Under the pieces are notes generated by a model. The model was not told where the DNA came from. It did no database searches and saw nothing but the letters and a program-made list of their open reading frames with translations. A program made the translations under genes and the position numbers. Shown piece after piece: positions 7,272 to 17,220 of a stretch of DNA of 64,000 bases (position 1 is its first letter; each line of letters begins with the position of its first letter). The DNA comes from Azospirillum picis (GTDB lineage Bacteria; Pseudomonadota; Alphaproteobacteria; Azospirillales; Azospirillaceae): the NCBI RefSeq assembly GCF_017876115.1, contig NZ_JAGINO010000001.1, forward strand, positions 62,001-126,000. The letters run 5' to 3'.

Positions 7272-10200
7272 GGGCTCCGGGCAGCCTGAGTGCGTCAAGG
7301 GCGCGCCCGGCGTCGCACAGCGCGTCGCCGAGCGTTGCCCCCGGTCGCGGCGCGAACAGGCGCATCGACGGGTACCAGGGCCGGCAGCCGGCGCCCAGCG
7401 CCGTCCAGTCCCCGCCCGGCCCGATCCGCCACACCGGCACGCCGAGCGCGCCGGCCATCTCCGCCACCGACGTTCCGGCGGAAACCACCAGATCCAGCGC
7501 CGTGGTCAGCGCCGCCGCCCCGTCCAGGTCGTTCCTCAGGTCGAGCGGCGGGCGGCGGATGGTGACCCCGAAGCGGGCTTCGGCCTCGGCCAGTTCGGCG
7601 TCGCAATCATCATATTGCAGGTTGACGAGCCGCAGCCCCGGCAGGGTGAGGATCGGCGCCCAGCGGTCGAGCGTCGTGTAGTTGGCGTCGCGCATCGCAC
7701 CGCGCAGCCCGCTGCGCCAGCAGATGCCGATGGACAGCATGGGCGGATCCCCCCACCCATCCTCCCCCGACGGGCGGCGGCCGGTGTCCCCAGCCAGCCA
7801 CCCCCGCCAGCGCTCCACTTCCCTCTCTTCCGCCCGCAGCCAGCCGCCCGCCGCAGGGAAGTCCGACAGGTGCCGCCGCAGGTGCAGCGGCAGCGATCCT
7901 GCCGCGACATGGCAGTCGGCGTCGAGCGGATCGCCCGTGGCCAGATCGCCCCTGGCTGGATCGCCGACAGCCGCAACTGCGGTGGCCGCGCGAACCAGGG
8001 CCCGCGGGAAGGACCGGGCGAACAGCGCCACCAGCCGCGGTTCGCATTCCACGATCACCCGGCCGGCACGGGCGATCAGGTCGGGGTAGCAGCCGCTGAA
8101 CATCAGCTCGTCGCCCACCCCCTGTTCGCGCCAGACCAGAACCGTCCTGCCCGCCGGGTCGCCGCCGTCCCAGGGCGGGATGCGGAAGCGGCGGTCGGGC
8201 TGGGCGCGTCCGGCGGCGAACCGCGCTTCGAGTCCCGTCCAGCCGGCGGCGAGGTCGCCGCGCGCCAGGGCCGCATAGCCGCGGTTGAACGTGGCGAGCG
8301 TCAGGTCGGGATCGTCCTCCGCCGCGCGCCGGTAGGCGTCGACGGCCTCGGCGGATCGGCCGGCGGCATGCAGCGCGTTGCCGAGATTGTAGCGCCACTC
8401 CGCCCGCCGGGGTTCCAGCGCCAGTGCCCGGCCCCAGCCCTTGAGCGCCGCGTCGGGCCGGCCCTGCCGCTGCCGGAGGTCGGCAAGCCCGGCCCAGCCC
8501 GGCCCGCTTCCAGGGGCGAGCAGGATCACCCGCCACCAGGCGAGCCCGGCGGCATCGGCGTCGTCCGCCCGCTCCAGCGCCAGTGCGAGGTTGCCGAGCA
8601 GGGCGGGGTCGCCCGGCCGGCCCCGAAGGGCAAGGCGCAGATGGGCGACCGCCTGTGACGGCCGGTCGAGCGCCAGGGCTGCCAGCCCGAGATTGCCGGC
8701 CGCCGCCGGGTCGCCCGGGCGAAGCGCCAGCGCCCGCCCGGCGGCACGCTCCGTCGCCAGGGCGCCGCCGGAGTCGCGCAGGGCTGCGGCGGACAGGGCG
8801 ATCCAGGCATCAGCCTGCGCCGGGTCGAGGGCGAGCGCCCGGCGGAAGGCCGGTTCGCCGTCGCCGTCCATCGCCTGCCGGGCAAGGCCGGCGTTGGTCC
8901 ACAGGCCGGCATGGAAGGGGGCATGGCGCAGCGCCAGGCCGGTGGCCTCGGCGGCCTCGGCGGCTGCTCCGCGGGTCAGGCGCAGGGCGCCGAGATTGCC
9001 CCAGGCCTCCACATCGGCGGGGGCCAGCGCGGCGGCTGCCTGCCAGTCCGCCTCCGCCTCCATCGCGGCGCCCAGGGCCTGATGCGCCAGGGCGCGGCGC
9101 TTGTGGCGGATTGCGCTCGGCTCCGCGGCCAGCGCGCGGGTCAGCAGGGTGACCGCGATGTCGGGCCGGCCCGCCTCGAAGCCGAGCCAGCCATAGCCCT
9201 CCAGCGCCGCCGGAAGCTCGCCCCCCAGGTCGAGGATCCGCTGGTAGGCTTTCTCCGCCTCCGGCCAGCGCCCCTCCCCATGCATGGCCTGCGCCTCGGC
9301 CAGCCACGCCGCCACCGCCCTGGCCTCGACCGGGGCGGCGGGTGAGGGTGCCATCCGGCGGAGTTCCGCCGCCATGCGGGTCAGCACGCCGGCCAAGTCC
9401 TCCCCCGGCTGGGCGCTCCACAGCCGCATCGACGGGAACCAAGGGCGGACCCCGGTGCCGAGCGCCGTCCAGTCGCCGCCCGGGCCGAAGCGCCACACCG
9501 GCACCCCCAGCGCCCCGGCCATCTCGCCGACCGAACTTGCCACCGTGACCACGAGGTCGAGCGACGAGATCAGCCCGGCCACCCCCTCCAGGTCGTTCTT
9601 CAGGTCGATGTCCGGCCAGCGGTGGATGCGGATGCCCAAGCCGGCCTCCACCTCGGCGATCTCCGCCTCGCGCCCGTCATATTGGAGCGTCACGGCCTGC
9701 AGACCCGGCAAGGTCAGCAGTGGCGCCCAGCCGGCGAGCGCGGTGTAGGACGCCTTGCGCTCGCCCAGCATGTTCTGGCTGCCCCAGCAGATGCCGACAC
9801 GCAGGCCGGGGCCGAGGGTCGCCAGCCGTTCCCGCCATGCCGCCGCCCGCCGCGGATCGGGCGCCAGCCAGGCTGTCCGCGGCGGGAAGCCGGCCAGGCT
9901 GCGCCGCAGCAAGCGCGGCAGCGACCCCATCGGCAGATGCGCGTCGGCATCGGCGGGCGCCGGGGTTTCCGGCCGCACCGCAACACCGGGCAGGGCACGG
10001 CCGACCAGCCCGGCCAGCCGTCGGTCGACCTCGACCACCAGCCGGTCCGGCCCCAGCCGCGCCGCCAAGTCGGGCAGGGCGGTGCCGAACATCAGTTCGT
10101 CGCCCAGCCCCTGCTCACGCCAGACCAGTAGGCGCCGGACCTCCGTCCGGCCGTCCCATTCCGGCAGGGCGAGGCTGCGCCCGGCCGAAACGCGGCGGGA

Positions 10201-11133
10201 GGCGAAGCGCGCCTCATACTCCTCCAGCCCTTCGGCCAGCCGGCCGCCGCCGAGCAGCCGCAGCGCCAGGTTCCAGCGCGCCAGGGCGAATCCAGGCGCC
10301 TGCGCCAGTGCTTGGCGATAGAGCGCTTCGGCCTCGCCGCCGCGTCCCTGTGCCTCGCGCAGCAGCGCGAGATTCACCAGCGTCTCGGCGTCGCCGGGAG
10401 CCAGCCGCAACGCATCGCCATGGGCCGCCTCCGCTTCGGCCAGGCGTCCGGTCTCCTTCAGCACCACCCCGAGGTTGGTCAGCGCCGCGACATGGTCGGG
10501 ATCGAGACGCAAAGCCCGGCGCAGCGCCGTCTCGGCCTCCGCGCAGGCGTCCTGCGCGCGAAGCAGCGTACCGAGATTGGCCCAGGCTTCCGCATAGCCG
10601 CCGCGCAGATCCAGCGCCCGGCGGTAGTGCCATGCCGCCTCCTCCAGCCGTCCCCGCTCCTGCAGGGCGCTGCCCAGGCTGTTGTGGGCCTCCGGATACG
10701 CCTCCCTCAGGTCGAGCGCCCGACGGTAGGCGGCCTCCGCCTCGTCCAGCCGTCCCAGCGCGTGCAGCGCGAGCCCGAAATTGGCATGGTATTCCGCAAC
10801 GCCGCCCTGCCGGGAGATGGCGGTGCCGATCAGCCGAACCGCCTCGTCGTTCCGGCCGCGCTGGTGCATGAGGACGCCCAGAAGGTGGTATGCGTCGCCC
10901 TGGACGCGATCGCCGCCCCCGCCGGCGGCCAGGACCGCAAGGTAGCCGCGCTCCGCCGCGTCGAGCTCCCCGGCGCGGTGCCGGGAAAGCGCCTCGCCGA
11001 GACGGGCGGCCAAGTCGCGGGGGGTGTGAGGAGATCGATCGGCGGGGCCGGGAGGCGGCATGGGGGCGGCGGGCGATGCGATGGACGGATGGGCGACCGC
11101 CTGCAAGGCCGTCTCCCGCACCACCGATACCAT
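7255..11133 (-). CDS. Duplicated TPR and glycosyltransferase-like protein
   Basis: A 1292-residue protein made of two similar halves. Each half has a run of tetratricopeptide repeats (roughly residues 40-320 and 620-960) followed by a domain resembling the glycosyltransferase-9/heptosyltransferase-like C-terminal part of bacterial TPR proteins (about 345-590 and 990-1285). The two C-terminal domains share VWREQGxGDELMF, GICW, TLPGLxxV-LQYD, ASS/GTSVxEMAGALGVPVWR and GPGGDWTALG. No signal peptide or membrane segment is seen. TPR-glycosyltransferase fusions such as Caulobacter FlmG glycosylate flagellin, and this gene lies back to back with a chemosensory operon, so surface or flagellin glycosylation is possible but unproven. 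Confidence 0.75.
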   Translation of the reverse strand: MVSVVRETALQAVAHPSIASPAAPMPPPGPADRSPHTPRDLAARLGEALSRHRAGELDAAERGYLAVLAAGGGGDRVQGDAYHLLGVLMHQRGRNDEAVRLIGTAISRQGGVAEYHANFGLALHALGRLDEAEAAYRRALDLREAYPEAHNSLGSALQERGRLEEAAWHYRRALDLRGGYAEAWANLGTLLRAQDACAEAETALRRALRLDPDHVAALTNLGVVLKETGRLAEAEAAHGDALRLAPGDAETLVNLALLREAQGRGGEAEALYRQALAQAPGFALARWNLALRLLGGGRLAEGLEEYEARFASRRVSAGRSLALPEWDGRTEVRRLLVWREQGLGDELMFGTALPDLAARLGPDRLVVEVDRRLAGLVGRALPGVAVRPETPAPADADAHLPMGSLPRLLRRSLAGFPPRTAWLAPDPRRAAAWRERLATLGPGLRVGICWGSQNMLGERKASYTALAGWAPLLTLPGLQAVTLQYDGREAEIAEVEAGLGIRIHRWPDIDLKNDLEGVAGLISSLDLVVTVASSVGEMAGALGVPVWRFGPGGDWTALGTGVRPWFPSMRLWSAQPGEDLAGVLTRMAAELRRMAPSPAAPVEARAVAAWLAEAQAMHGEGRWPEAEKAYQRILDLGGELPAALEGYGWLGFEAGRPDIAVTLLTRALAAEPSAIRHKRRALAHQALGAAMEAEADWQAAAALAPADVEAWGNLGALRLTRGAAAEAAEATGLALRHAPFHAGLWTNAGLARQAMDGDGEPAFRRALALDPAQADAWIALSAAALRDSGGALATERAAGRALALRPGDPAAAGNLGLAALALDRPSQAVAHLRLALRGRPGDPALLGNLALALERADDADAAGLAWWRVILLAPGSGPGWAGLADLRQRQGRPDAALKGWGRALALEPRRAEWRYNLGNALHAAGRSAEAVDAYRRAAEDDPDLTLATFNRGYAALARGDLAAGWTGLEARFAAGRAQPDRRFRIPPWDGGDPAGRTVLVWREQGVGDELMFSGCYPDLIARAGRVIVECEPRLVALFARSFPRALVRAATAVAAVGDPARGDLATGDPLDADCHVAAGSLPLHLRRHLSDFPAAGGWLRAEEREVERWRGWLAGDTGRRPSGEDGWGDPPMLSIGICWRSGLRGAMRDANYTTLDRWAPILTLPGLRLVNLQYDDCDAELAEAEARFGVTIRRPPLDLRNDLDGAAALTTALDLVVSAGTSVAEMAGALGVPVWRIGPGGDWTALGAGCRPWYPSMRLFAPRPGATLGDALCDAGRALDALRLPGALRTRG

Positions 11134-11225
11134 GCCCGGGCAGGCGGCTTCTCGTGCAAATGCCGTCGCGCGGCAAACATCGCCGGCGGGGCGTTCGATG
11201 TGCTGGCGCGTTGCCGATCATCCTG

Positions 11226-11231
11226 TATACT
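11226..11231 (+). promoter_or_regulatory. Possible -10 element ahead of the che operon
   Basis: TATACT stands out in the 147-base gap between the divergent TPR gene and the first che-operon gene, about 50 bases before the start codon. No good -35 element is present at 16-18 bases, so this is a weak call. Confidence 0.25.
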
Positions 11232-11280
11232 TGCGCGAAATTCGGCGCCTTGCGGCGAATTCATACAAAGGGCGTATATC

Positions 11281-11682
11281 TTGGGTAAGACCGTAATCAT
11301 TGTGGACGATAGCAAGCTTTCGCGCATGCATGTGCGGGCGATGGTCTTGCGCAACAAGCCCGACTGGACGGTGGTTGAGGCTGCCAACGGTGACGAACTC
11401 TTCCGGACGCTGGAGAGCACGCCGGTGGATATCGCGATCATCGACTACAACATGCCCGGCGACAACGGCGTGGAGACCGCCGCCAAGCTGCGCAGTTCGC
11501 GTCCGGGCGTCCATATCGCGGTCATCACCGCCAATGCGCAGGATGCCGTGGTTGCCGGAATACGTGCGGTCGGTGCCGCCTTCATGCCGAAGCCGCTGGA
11601 GGAGGAGCAGATGGTCCGCTTCCTGGGGTCGGCCATGCTGCCGCCCCGCCGTCCCCCGCAGGCCGGCGCCACGCAGGAATGA
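11281..11682 (+). CDS. Single-domain response regulator, first gene of the che operon
   Basis: A 133-residue CheY-like receiver. The acidic pair Asp9-Asp10 follows the first strand (TVIIVDD), the phosphoacceptor is Asp55 in IIDYNMPGDNG, and Lys follows in FMPKPL. I place the start at the TTG at 11281 because the protein then begins directly with the first receiver strand; upstream in-frame sequence lies antisense to the TPR gene. The stop overlaps the next gene by ATGA. It is the first of at least ten coupled plus-strand che genes. With a CheC-like phosphatase next to it, it is a likely substrate of that phosphatase. Output unknown: flagellar or another cellular function. Confidence 0.85.
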   Translation: MGKTVIIVDDSKLSRMHVRAMVLRNKPDWTVVEAANGDELFRTLESTPVDIAIIDYNMPGDNGVETAAKLRSSRPGVHIAVITANAQDAVVAGIRAVGAAFMPKPLEEEQMVRFLGSAMLPPRRPPQAGATQE

Positions 11683-12359
11683 GCGCGGCTGCGACACTGA
11701 GTGATCTGGAGCGCGACGCGCTCGCCGAACTGGGCAACATCGGCATCGGGAAGGCGTCGACGGCGCTCGGCCGCATGCTGGGCGGACTGGTGACGCTCTC
11801 CGTGCCGTCGGTCGAGATCGTGTCGCCCGCCGACGTGGCCGACCTGCTCGACCAGGCGCTGCCGCCGCCCCTGGTCGGCATCTCGGAAAGGCTGGGCGGC
11901 CTTTTCGCCGGCTGCGCCCTGCTGGTCGTCCCGCAGGACGGCAGCCTTCCCCTGGTGCGGGCCGCCTTGCCACCCGACATCCCGGCCGAGGATGCCCCGG
12001 CACTGGAGGACGAGGTGCTGGCGGAGCTTGGCAACGTCGTCCTGAACAGCACGCTCGCCATGGTCGCCAACCTGCTGGGCGAGCCGGTCGACACCGGCCT
12101 GCCCCTGGTGTTCCGCGGGCCGGCTGCGGCGATCCTCCGGACCTGCGCCGCTGCCCAACTGCCGGCCGACGGGACCGCGTCGGTCGGCAAGCCGGAGGAC
12201 GCGGCTGCGGCGGTGCTGTTCCATGTCGCTCTGAGGGCCGCCCTTCCCGGTGGCGAAGGGACCATGGTGGGAGGACGCGTCGTCCTGCTGCTCGATGCTG
12301 GCTCTGTCCAGGCGTTTCAGGCGACGCTCGGCCGCTTCATCACGCGCATGGTGGCGTAA
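11679..12359 (+). CDS. cheC: CheC-family phosphatase
   Basis: A 226-residue CheC/CheX/FliY-family protein that should dephosphorylate phospho-CheY. Two complete active-site motifs of the form E-X2-N-X22-P are visible: Glu17-Asn20-Pro43 and Glu116-Asn119-Pro142, so both halves of the pseudo-dimeric fold appear catalytic. No CheD partner is encoded in the operon, although CheC often works with CheD elsewhere. Translation is coupled to the preceding receiver by an ATGA overlap. There are no membrane segments. Two receivers are encoded in the operon (11281 and 18754), and either could be the target. Confidence 0.85.
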   Translation: MSAAATLSDLERDALAELGNIGIGKASTALGRMLGGLVTLSVPSVEIVSPADVADLLDQALPPPLVGISERLGGLFAGCALLVVPQDGSLPLVRAALPPDIPAEDAPALEDEVLAELGNVVLNSTLAMVANLLGEPVDTGLPLVFRGPAAAILRTCAAAQLPADGTASVGKPEDAAAAVLFHVALRAALPGGEGTMVGGRVVLLLDAGSVQAFQATLGRFITRMVA

Positions 12360-12408
12360 CTCCCGGATGGGCCGGGCTTGGACCGGCCGAAGAAGGCGGA
12401 AGAGGACA

Positions 12409-14406
12409 ATGGCACTTATCAAGAAGACGAAGATCGACACGGCGCGCACCGGCGGGGCCAGGGCCGCCGGCGACACCGAAGCCGGTCCGGACCAGGCTGG
12501 GGCGAACGGCCTCGAGATCGGCGGTGCGGCCATGCAGCCCGCAGCCGCCTCTCCCGGCATCGGCGCGGCCAATCCGAGCCGCCGCAGGGCCCGTACCGAT
12601 TCGCGCCGGCGCAAGGCCGCCAGCGGCATTGCAGCCGCTTCGACCGAACTGGCGAGCGGCGTCACGCAGGCGGCCTCCGCCGCCGAGGAGCTTCGCCGCG
12701 CGATGGAGATGATCGCCGCCGGAGCCGAGGAGTCGGCCGGCGCCACCCAGCAGTCGCAGCGCATGATCGGGCGCGCGTCGGAATTGCTGACGCGGTCGCG
12801 CGACACCGCCGAACAGGCCGTGCTGCGGGTGGAGACGCTGCAGACCACCCTGAAGGACGTCAGCACCCAGATCCTCTCGTCCGTCGAAGGCATCGTTCGT
12901 GCCGCGGAACGGCAGGAGGCCTCGGTCCGGCTCGTGCGCGACCTGGAATCGCGGGCGACGGAGATCGGCACCATCGTGCAGAGCGTCGCCGCCATTGCCG
13001 ACCAGACGGCCCTGCTGGCGCTGAACGCCGCCATCGAGGCGGCACGGGCGGGTGAGGCCGGCAAGGGCTTCGCCGTCGTCGCCGACGAGGTCCAGGCCCT
13101 TGCCGAGCGGTCCGAACGAAGCGCCAACGACATCCAGGCGATGGTCGGCGAGGTCCAGCAGGCGGTTGCCGCCATCGCCGCCGGGATCGTCGCCTCCTCC
13201 GACGCCGCCAAGGTCGAGGTGGATCGTGGCCGCACCATCGCGCGCCAGCTTGAAGGCATGCGGACCGACATGTCGGCGATCGTCCAGGGCGCGCAGGAGA
13301 CCATCCGCGCCGCCGTGGAAGCCGACCAGGCGGCCCGCGAGGCGCTGCGGGGGGCGGAAACCATCGCAGCCAGTGCCGAGGAGCAGTCGGCGGCGGCCGA
13401 GGAGGCGCTCAAGACCGCGGGCGAGCAGGCCATCGCCCTGAACCAGAGCCAGCGGGCAGCCGGGCAGCTCTCCGACCTCGCCGAAGAGTTGGAAGGGACG
13501 TCGGACATTGCCATCGCGGCCGAGGAACTAGCGTCGGCGGCCGAGGAGCTGTCCGCGGCGATCGAGGAGATCAATCGTGCGGCCGCCCAGATCATGACGG
13601 CGATCGGCCAGATTTCCGGCGGCGCCCAAAGCCAGAGTGCGGCGACCCACCAGCTCGCCTCCGCCATCGCCGAGATCGATGCCGCCGCGACGCTGGCGTC
13701 CGGCCGGGCCAAGGATTCGGTCGGCCGCTGCACCTCTCTCGAGCGCCTGCTGGACGAGACGCGCGATACCATCGGCCGGCTCGCCGACGGCATGATGGAG
13801 GCGGTCGATTCGTCCCGCCGGGCAACCGAACGGCTCGACGCCCTGGAGCGGATCGGCCGGCGCATCGACAAGGTGGTGGACGCGATCGCCACCGTCGCCA
13901 TCCAGACCGGCATGTTGGCGGTCAGCGGTTCGATCGAGGCGGCGCGCGCCGGCGATTACGGCCGGGGCTTCACCGTGGTCAGTGGCGACATCCGCAAACT
14001 GGCCGCCGACAGCGCCGACAGCGCCGAGCGGGTGAAGGACATCGTCCGCGACATCCAGGACCAGATGCAGCGCGTCCGCCGCGACGTCGACGACGTGGCC
14101 ACCATCGCCGTCACCGAGACCGCACGCCATCGCGCCTTCGGCGTCACCCTCACCGCGGGTGCGCAGGAGCTGCGCCAGGTCACCGTCGGCTGCCGCGAGA
14201 TCCTGGACGCCGCCGACGAGACCGGCGGTGCCCTGCGCGAAACCCGCACCGGTGTCGAACAGGTGGCGGCAGCCGCGGCGTCGGCCAATCTTGCCGCATC
14301 GGAGGCAGCCAAGGCGGCCCGTGAACAGGCCAAGGGCACGGAAGAGCTGGCTTCGGCCATCGAGGAGATCGCGGCGATGGCCGACAGCCTGCTGGGGGCC
14401 GCGTGA
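12409..14406 (+). CDS. Soluble methyl-accepting chemotaxis protein with two signalling tips
   Basis: A 665-residue receptor with no transmembrane segment and no recognisable sensor domain: after a basic, disordered-looking N-terminus (about 1-75) it is almost entirely coiled coil. The conserved hairpin tip occurs twice. The first, near residues 190-240, is canonical ([32 protein letters not shown]). The second, near 490-540, is divergent ([34 protein letters not shown]). Possible methylation-type EE/QE pairs flank both. The ATG at 12409 has GGAAGAGG upstream. The stop overlaps the CheW gene by GTGA. The Frz receptor of Myxococcus, FrzCD, is a precedent for a membrane-free receptor, but a double tip is unusual. 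Confidence 0.85.
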   Translation: MALIKKTKIDTARTGGARAAGDTEAGPDQAGANGLEIGGAAMQPAAASPGIGAANPSRRRARTDSRRRKAASGIAAASTELASGVTQAASAAEELRRAMEMIAAGAEESAGATQQSQRMIGRASELLTRSRDTAEQAVLRVETLQTTLKDVSTQILSSVEGIVRAAERQEASVRLVRDLESRATEIGTIVQSVAAIADQTALLALNAAIEAARAGEAGKGFAVVADEVQALAERSERSANDIQAMVGEVQQAVAAIAAGIVASSDAAKVEVDRGRTIARQLEGMRTDMSAIVQGAQETIRAAVEADQAAREALRGAETIAASAEEQSAAAEEALKTAGEQAIALNQSQRAAGQLSDLAEELEGTSDIAIAAEELASAAEELSAAIEEINRAAAQIMTAIGQISGGAQSQSAATHQLASAIAEIDAAATLASGRAKDSVGRCTSLERLLDETRDTIGRLADGMMEAVDSSRRATERLDALERIGRRIDKVVDAIATVAIQTGMLAVSGSIEAARAGDYGRGFTVVSGDIRKLAADSADSAERVKDIVRDIQDQMQRVRRDVDDVATIAVTETARHRAFGVTLTAGAQELRQVTVGCREILDAADETGGALRETRTGVEQVAAAAASANLAASEAAKAAREQAKGTEELASAIEEIAAMADSLLGAA

Positions 14407-16100
14407 CCATCCCGCCGGAGGCCGGCCCCTCGGACGTGGGCGTGCTGCTGGACGAGCCCGGCCATGAGGCTGGCGAGGCTGGCCTTGCCTTCCTGGTGGT
14501 GGCTGTCGGGGACCTGCGGCTTGCCTTGCCGCTGCCAGCCGTGAGCGCGGTGATCCGGCCGCCGGCCCTGTTGCGCATCCCGCTGGGTCCTTCCAGCCTC
14601 GACGGACTCGCGCAATGGCAGGGGGAGGCGGTTCCGGTGCTCGACCTGTCGCGCGCGCTGGGCCATGCCGGCGGCACTCCCGCCGGAGCGAGGGGCAGAC
14701 GCGTCGTGCTTGTCCTGCATCGTGGGCAGCAGGTCGGCCTTGCCGTCGATGCGATGGTCGGCATCCTGCACAGTTCCGCGGACCACATCGATCCGGTCGC
14801 CACGGAGGACGATGGGTCCCGGTCGGCGATGGTGGATCCCGTGATGCTGGACGGCGTCCTTCGCGAGGGTCCCGCCACGATCCTGAAGACCGGTCTCCTG
14901 ATCGACCGCCAGTTCGGCGATGTCGATGCCGCGGCAGCAAGGCCGGTCAAGGCGGCGGGTGGCGCGATCGGGACGCCCCGATCCGGCTTGGCGCCACTCG
15001 GCCCCGCCGGCGCCGGCGGGACCGACGCCGCCCTGCTGGTCTTCGGGGTGGCCGGGCAGGAGTTCGCCATTCCGGTCGACCGGGTGCGGGAGGTGCTGCC
15101 GGCCCCGCGCGAGGTCGCACGGATGGCCAGGGCCAGGGCGCATCTGCTGGGCGTCATGTCGGTGCGCGACCAGTTGCTGCCGCTGGTCGGGTTGCGCGCC
15201 CTGTTCGGGCTGGACCGTGCCGGAGACGCGGCGGACGCCCTGTCCGCAGGCCGCCGCGTCGTGGTGGTGCAAGCCGGCACTGGCCATGCGCCGGTGGGGG
15301 TGCTGGTGGACGAGGTGCTTGAAATCCTGCGGATCGCCCCGGGGTTGATCGATCCGGTGCCTCCACTGCTTGCCCGGGAACCGGAATTCGAGGATCTTGA
15401 CGGCATCGCGCGGGCCGATGCGGGCCGCCGGCTGGTGTCGGTCCTGTCGGCGGACCGGCTGTTCCGCCATGGGGCGGCGTTCGGCGACGGTGCGGTCGCC
15501 GACAGAGGCGCAGAGGGACAAGCGGCGGGACAAGCGGCCAGGCAAGCGGCCGAAGAGGATGGCAAGGGCATGAAACCGGCACCGATCGCCGAGGAGGGCG
15601 CTGGGCATGCGGGCGAGCGCTTCGTCGTCTTCCGCTTGGCCGGGGTCGAGTACGGGCTGCCGGTTTCGGTGGTCCGCGAGGTTCTGCGCCGGCCGGACGC
15701 CGTCACGCCGCTGCCCAACGCCCCCGACTTCGTCACCGGTGTGCTGACCCTGCGTGGCGAGGTGCTGCCCCTGATCGACCAGCGGCGCCTCCTGAACCTG
15801 CCGGCAGCGGATGCCGTTGGCGCCGGGGCTGCGCAATGCCGGGTGGTGGTGGTCGGGCATGGCGGCGCGGAGGCCGCGCGGGTCGGCCTGATGGTCGACA
15901 GCCTGTCCGGCCTGTTCACGATTCCGCCGGAACGGATCGGTCCGGCACCCGCGGTATCGGCGGCCCAGCGCCGCCTGATCCGGCAGGTCGCGACGCTGGA
16001 GGATGCCGGCGTGGCCGGCTCGCGCCTGATCCTGCTGATGGAGCCGGAAAGCCTGCTCGACATGGACCGGTTGGCCGGCCTGCTTGTTCCGTCCGGGTGA
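14403..16100 (+). CDS. Triple CheW-domain coupling protein
   Basis: A 565-residue protein with three CheW-like domains in tandem, at about residues 27-165, 205-350 and 407-555. Each shows the CheW pattern of a hydrophobic strand ([45 protein letters not shown]), a V-x-E/A-V-hydrophobic segment and a later VPVLDL or LPLIDQ motif. Linkers are Ala/Gly-rich, and that between domains 2 and 3 carries a Gln-Ala repeat. CheW domains bind receptors and the CheA regulatory domain, so a triple protein could link several arrays or impose stoichiometry. No separate single CheW is encoded in this operon. The GTG start overlaps the receptor stop. Confidence 0.85.
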   Translation: MTIPPEAGPSDVGVLLDEPGHEAGEAGLAFLVVAVGDLRLALPLPAVSAVIRPPALLRIPLGPSSLDGLAQWQGEAVPVLDLSRALGHAGGTPAGARGRRVVLVLHRGQQVGLAVDAMVGILHSSADHIDPVATEDDGSRSAMVDPVMLDGVLREGPATILKTGLLIDRQFGDVDAAAARPVKAAGGAIGTPRSGLAPLGPAGAGGTDAALLVFGVAGQEFAIPVDRVREVLPAPREVARMARARAHLLGVMSVRDQLLPLVGLRALFGLDRAGDAADALSAGRRVVVVQAGTGHAPVGVLVDEVLEILRIAPGLIDPVPPLLAREPEFEDLDGIARADAGRRLVSVLSADRLFRHGAAFGDGAVADRGAEGQAAGQAARQAAEEDGKGMKPAPIAEEGAGHAGERFVVFRLAGVEYGLPVSVVREVLRRPDAVTPLPNAPDFVTGVLTLRGEVLPLIDQRRLLNLPAADAVGAGAAQCRVVVVGHGGAEAARVGLMVDSLSGLFTIPPERIGPAPAVSAAQRRLIRQVATLEDAGVAGSRLILLMEPESLLDMDRLAGLLVPSG

Positions 16101-17209
16101 ACGGGCGGATGGGGGATGGCGTGCTGAAGGTTCTGGTTGTTGACGACTCCGCTTTGATGCGGCGCCGGATCTCTGATGTGCTGAGGGAGGCCGGCTTCAC
16201 GGTCGACACCGCCGCATCCGGGGAGGAGGCGCTTTCCCGGATGCCGCTGTTCGACCCCGACGTGGTGACCCTGGACGTCACGATGCCGGGAATGGACGGG
16301 CTTTCCTGCCTCGCCCGCATCATGGTGGAGCATCCCAAGCCGGTGGTCATGGTGTCCTCGCTGACCGGCGAAGGTGCCGTGGAGACGTTGGAGGCCCTGC
16401 GCCTCGGAGCCGTCGAGGCGGTGCAGAAGCCGGCCGCCGGATCGATCGGGCGCATCGGCGGCGAGCTGGTGGAAACGGTGCGCGCCGCGGCATCCTCCCG
16501 CCCGCGGCGGGTGAGGGGGCTGCGCGAGCGGCTGCGGCTGGCCCGCGCCCGTATCGCCGGCGAGGATTTCGCCATGTCCAGGCCGGCCGCTGCGGCGGCC
16601 GTTCCGGAGAGCGTGGAGACCGGGGTGGTGCTGGTCGGGGTTTCGACCGGCGGCCCGAGCACGCTCGAGGACATTCTGCCGCTGCTGCCGGCCAGCTTCC
16701 CCTGGCCGGTGGTGGTTGCCCAGCACATGCCGCCCGCCTTCACCGCGACGTTGGCGCGGCGGCTCGACGAGATGTGCGCGCTCAGCGTGGTCGAGGCGTC
16801 CCGCGCGACGGTGCTGGAACCGGGGATGGTCTGCATTGCCCGCGGCGGTGCGGATCTGGAACTGGCCCGTCGGGGTGGCAGGCTGCAGGCCGTCTGCGTG
16901 CCGGCTTCCCCCGACCGGCCCTGGCACCCCAGTGCCGACCGCCTGGTCATGAGCGCCATGCGCCTGCTGCCGCCGGACCGGCTGGTCGGCGTGCTGCTGA
17001 CCGGGATGGGCAACGACGGTGCCGCGTCGATGGCCGACCTGCATGCCCGCGGCGGCCGCACCATCGCCGAGGCGGAAGAGAGCGCCGTGGTCTTCGGCAT
17101 GCCGCAGGAACTGATAAAGCGCGGCGGTGCCGGAATCGTCCTGCCGTCCGACCGGATCGCCGGACAGTTGATCCGATGGCTGGCTCCGGCCGGCCGGCGC
17201 GCAGGATAG
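16097..17209 (+). CDS. cheB: Chemotaxis methylesterase/deamidase CheB
   Basis: A 370-residue CheB with an N-terminal receiver (Asp16-Asp17, phosphoacceptor Asp60 in VTLDVTMPGMDG) and a C-terminal methylesterase domain. The catalytic residues are recognisable: Ser in GVSTGGPS, His in VVAQHMPP and Asp in LTGMGNDGA. It removes methyl groups from receptor glutamates and may deamidate Gln. I took the GTG at 16097, which overlaps the preceding stop (GTGA) as at other junctions in this operon; ATG at 16109 and GTG at 16121 are alternatives. The inter-domain linker is Arg-rich (SSRPRRVRGLRERLRLARAR). Confidence 0.95.
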   Translation: MNGRMGDGVLKVLVVDDSALMRRRISDVLREAGFTVDTAASGEEALSRMPLFDPDVVTLDVTMPGMDGLSCLARIMVEHPKPVVMVSSLTGEGAVETLEALRLGAVEAVQKPAAGSIGRIGGELVETVRAAASSRPRRVRGLRERLRLARARIAGEDFAMSRPAAAAAVPESVETGVVLVGVSTGGPSTLEDILPLLPASFPWPVVVAQHMPPAFTATLARRLDEMCALSVVEASRATVLEPGMVCIARGGADLELARRGGRLQAVCVPASPDRPWHPSADRLVMSAMRLLPPDRLVGVLLTGMGNDGAASMADLHARGGRTIAEAEESAVVFGMPQELIKRGGAGIVLPSDRIAGQLIRWLAPAGRRAG

Positions 17210-17220
17210 GAGGATCCCCG

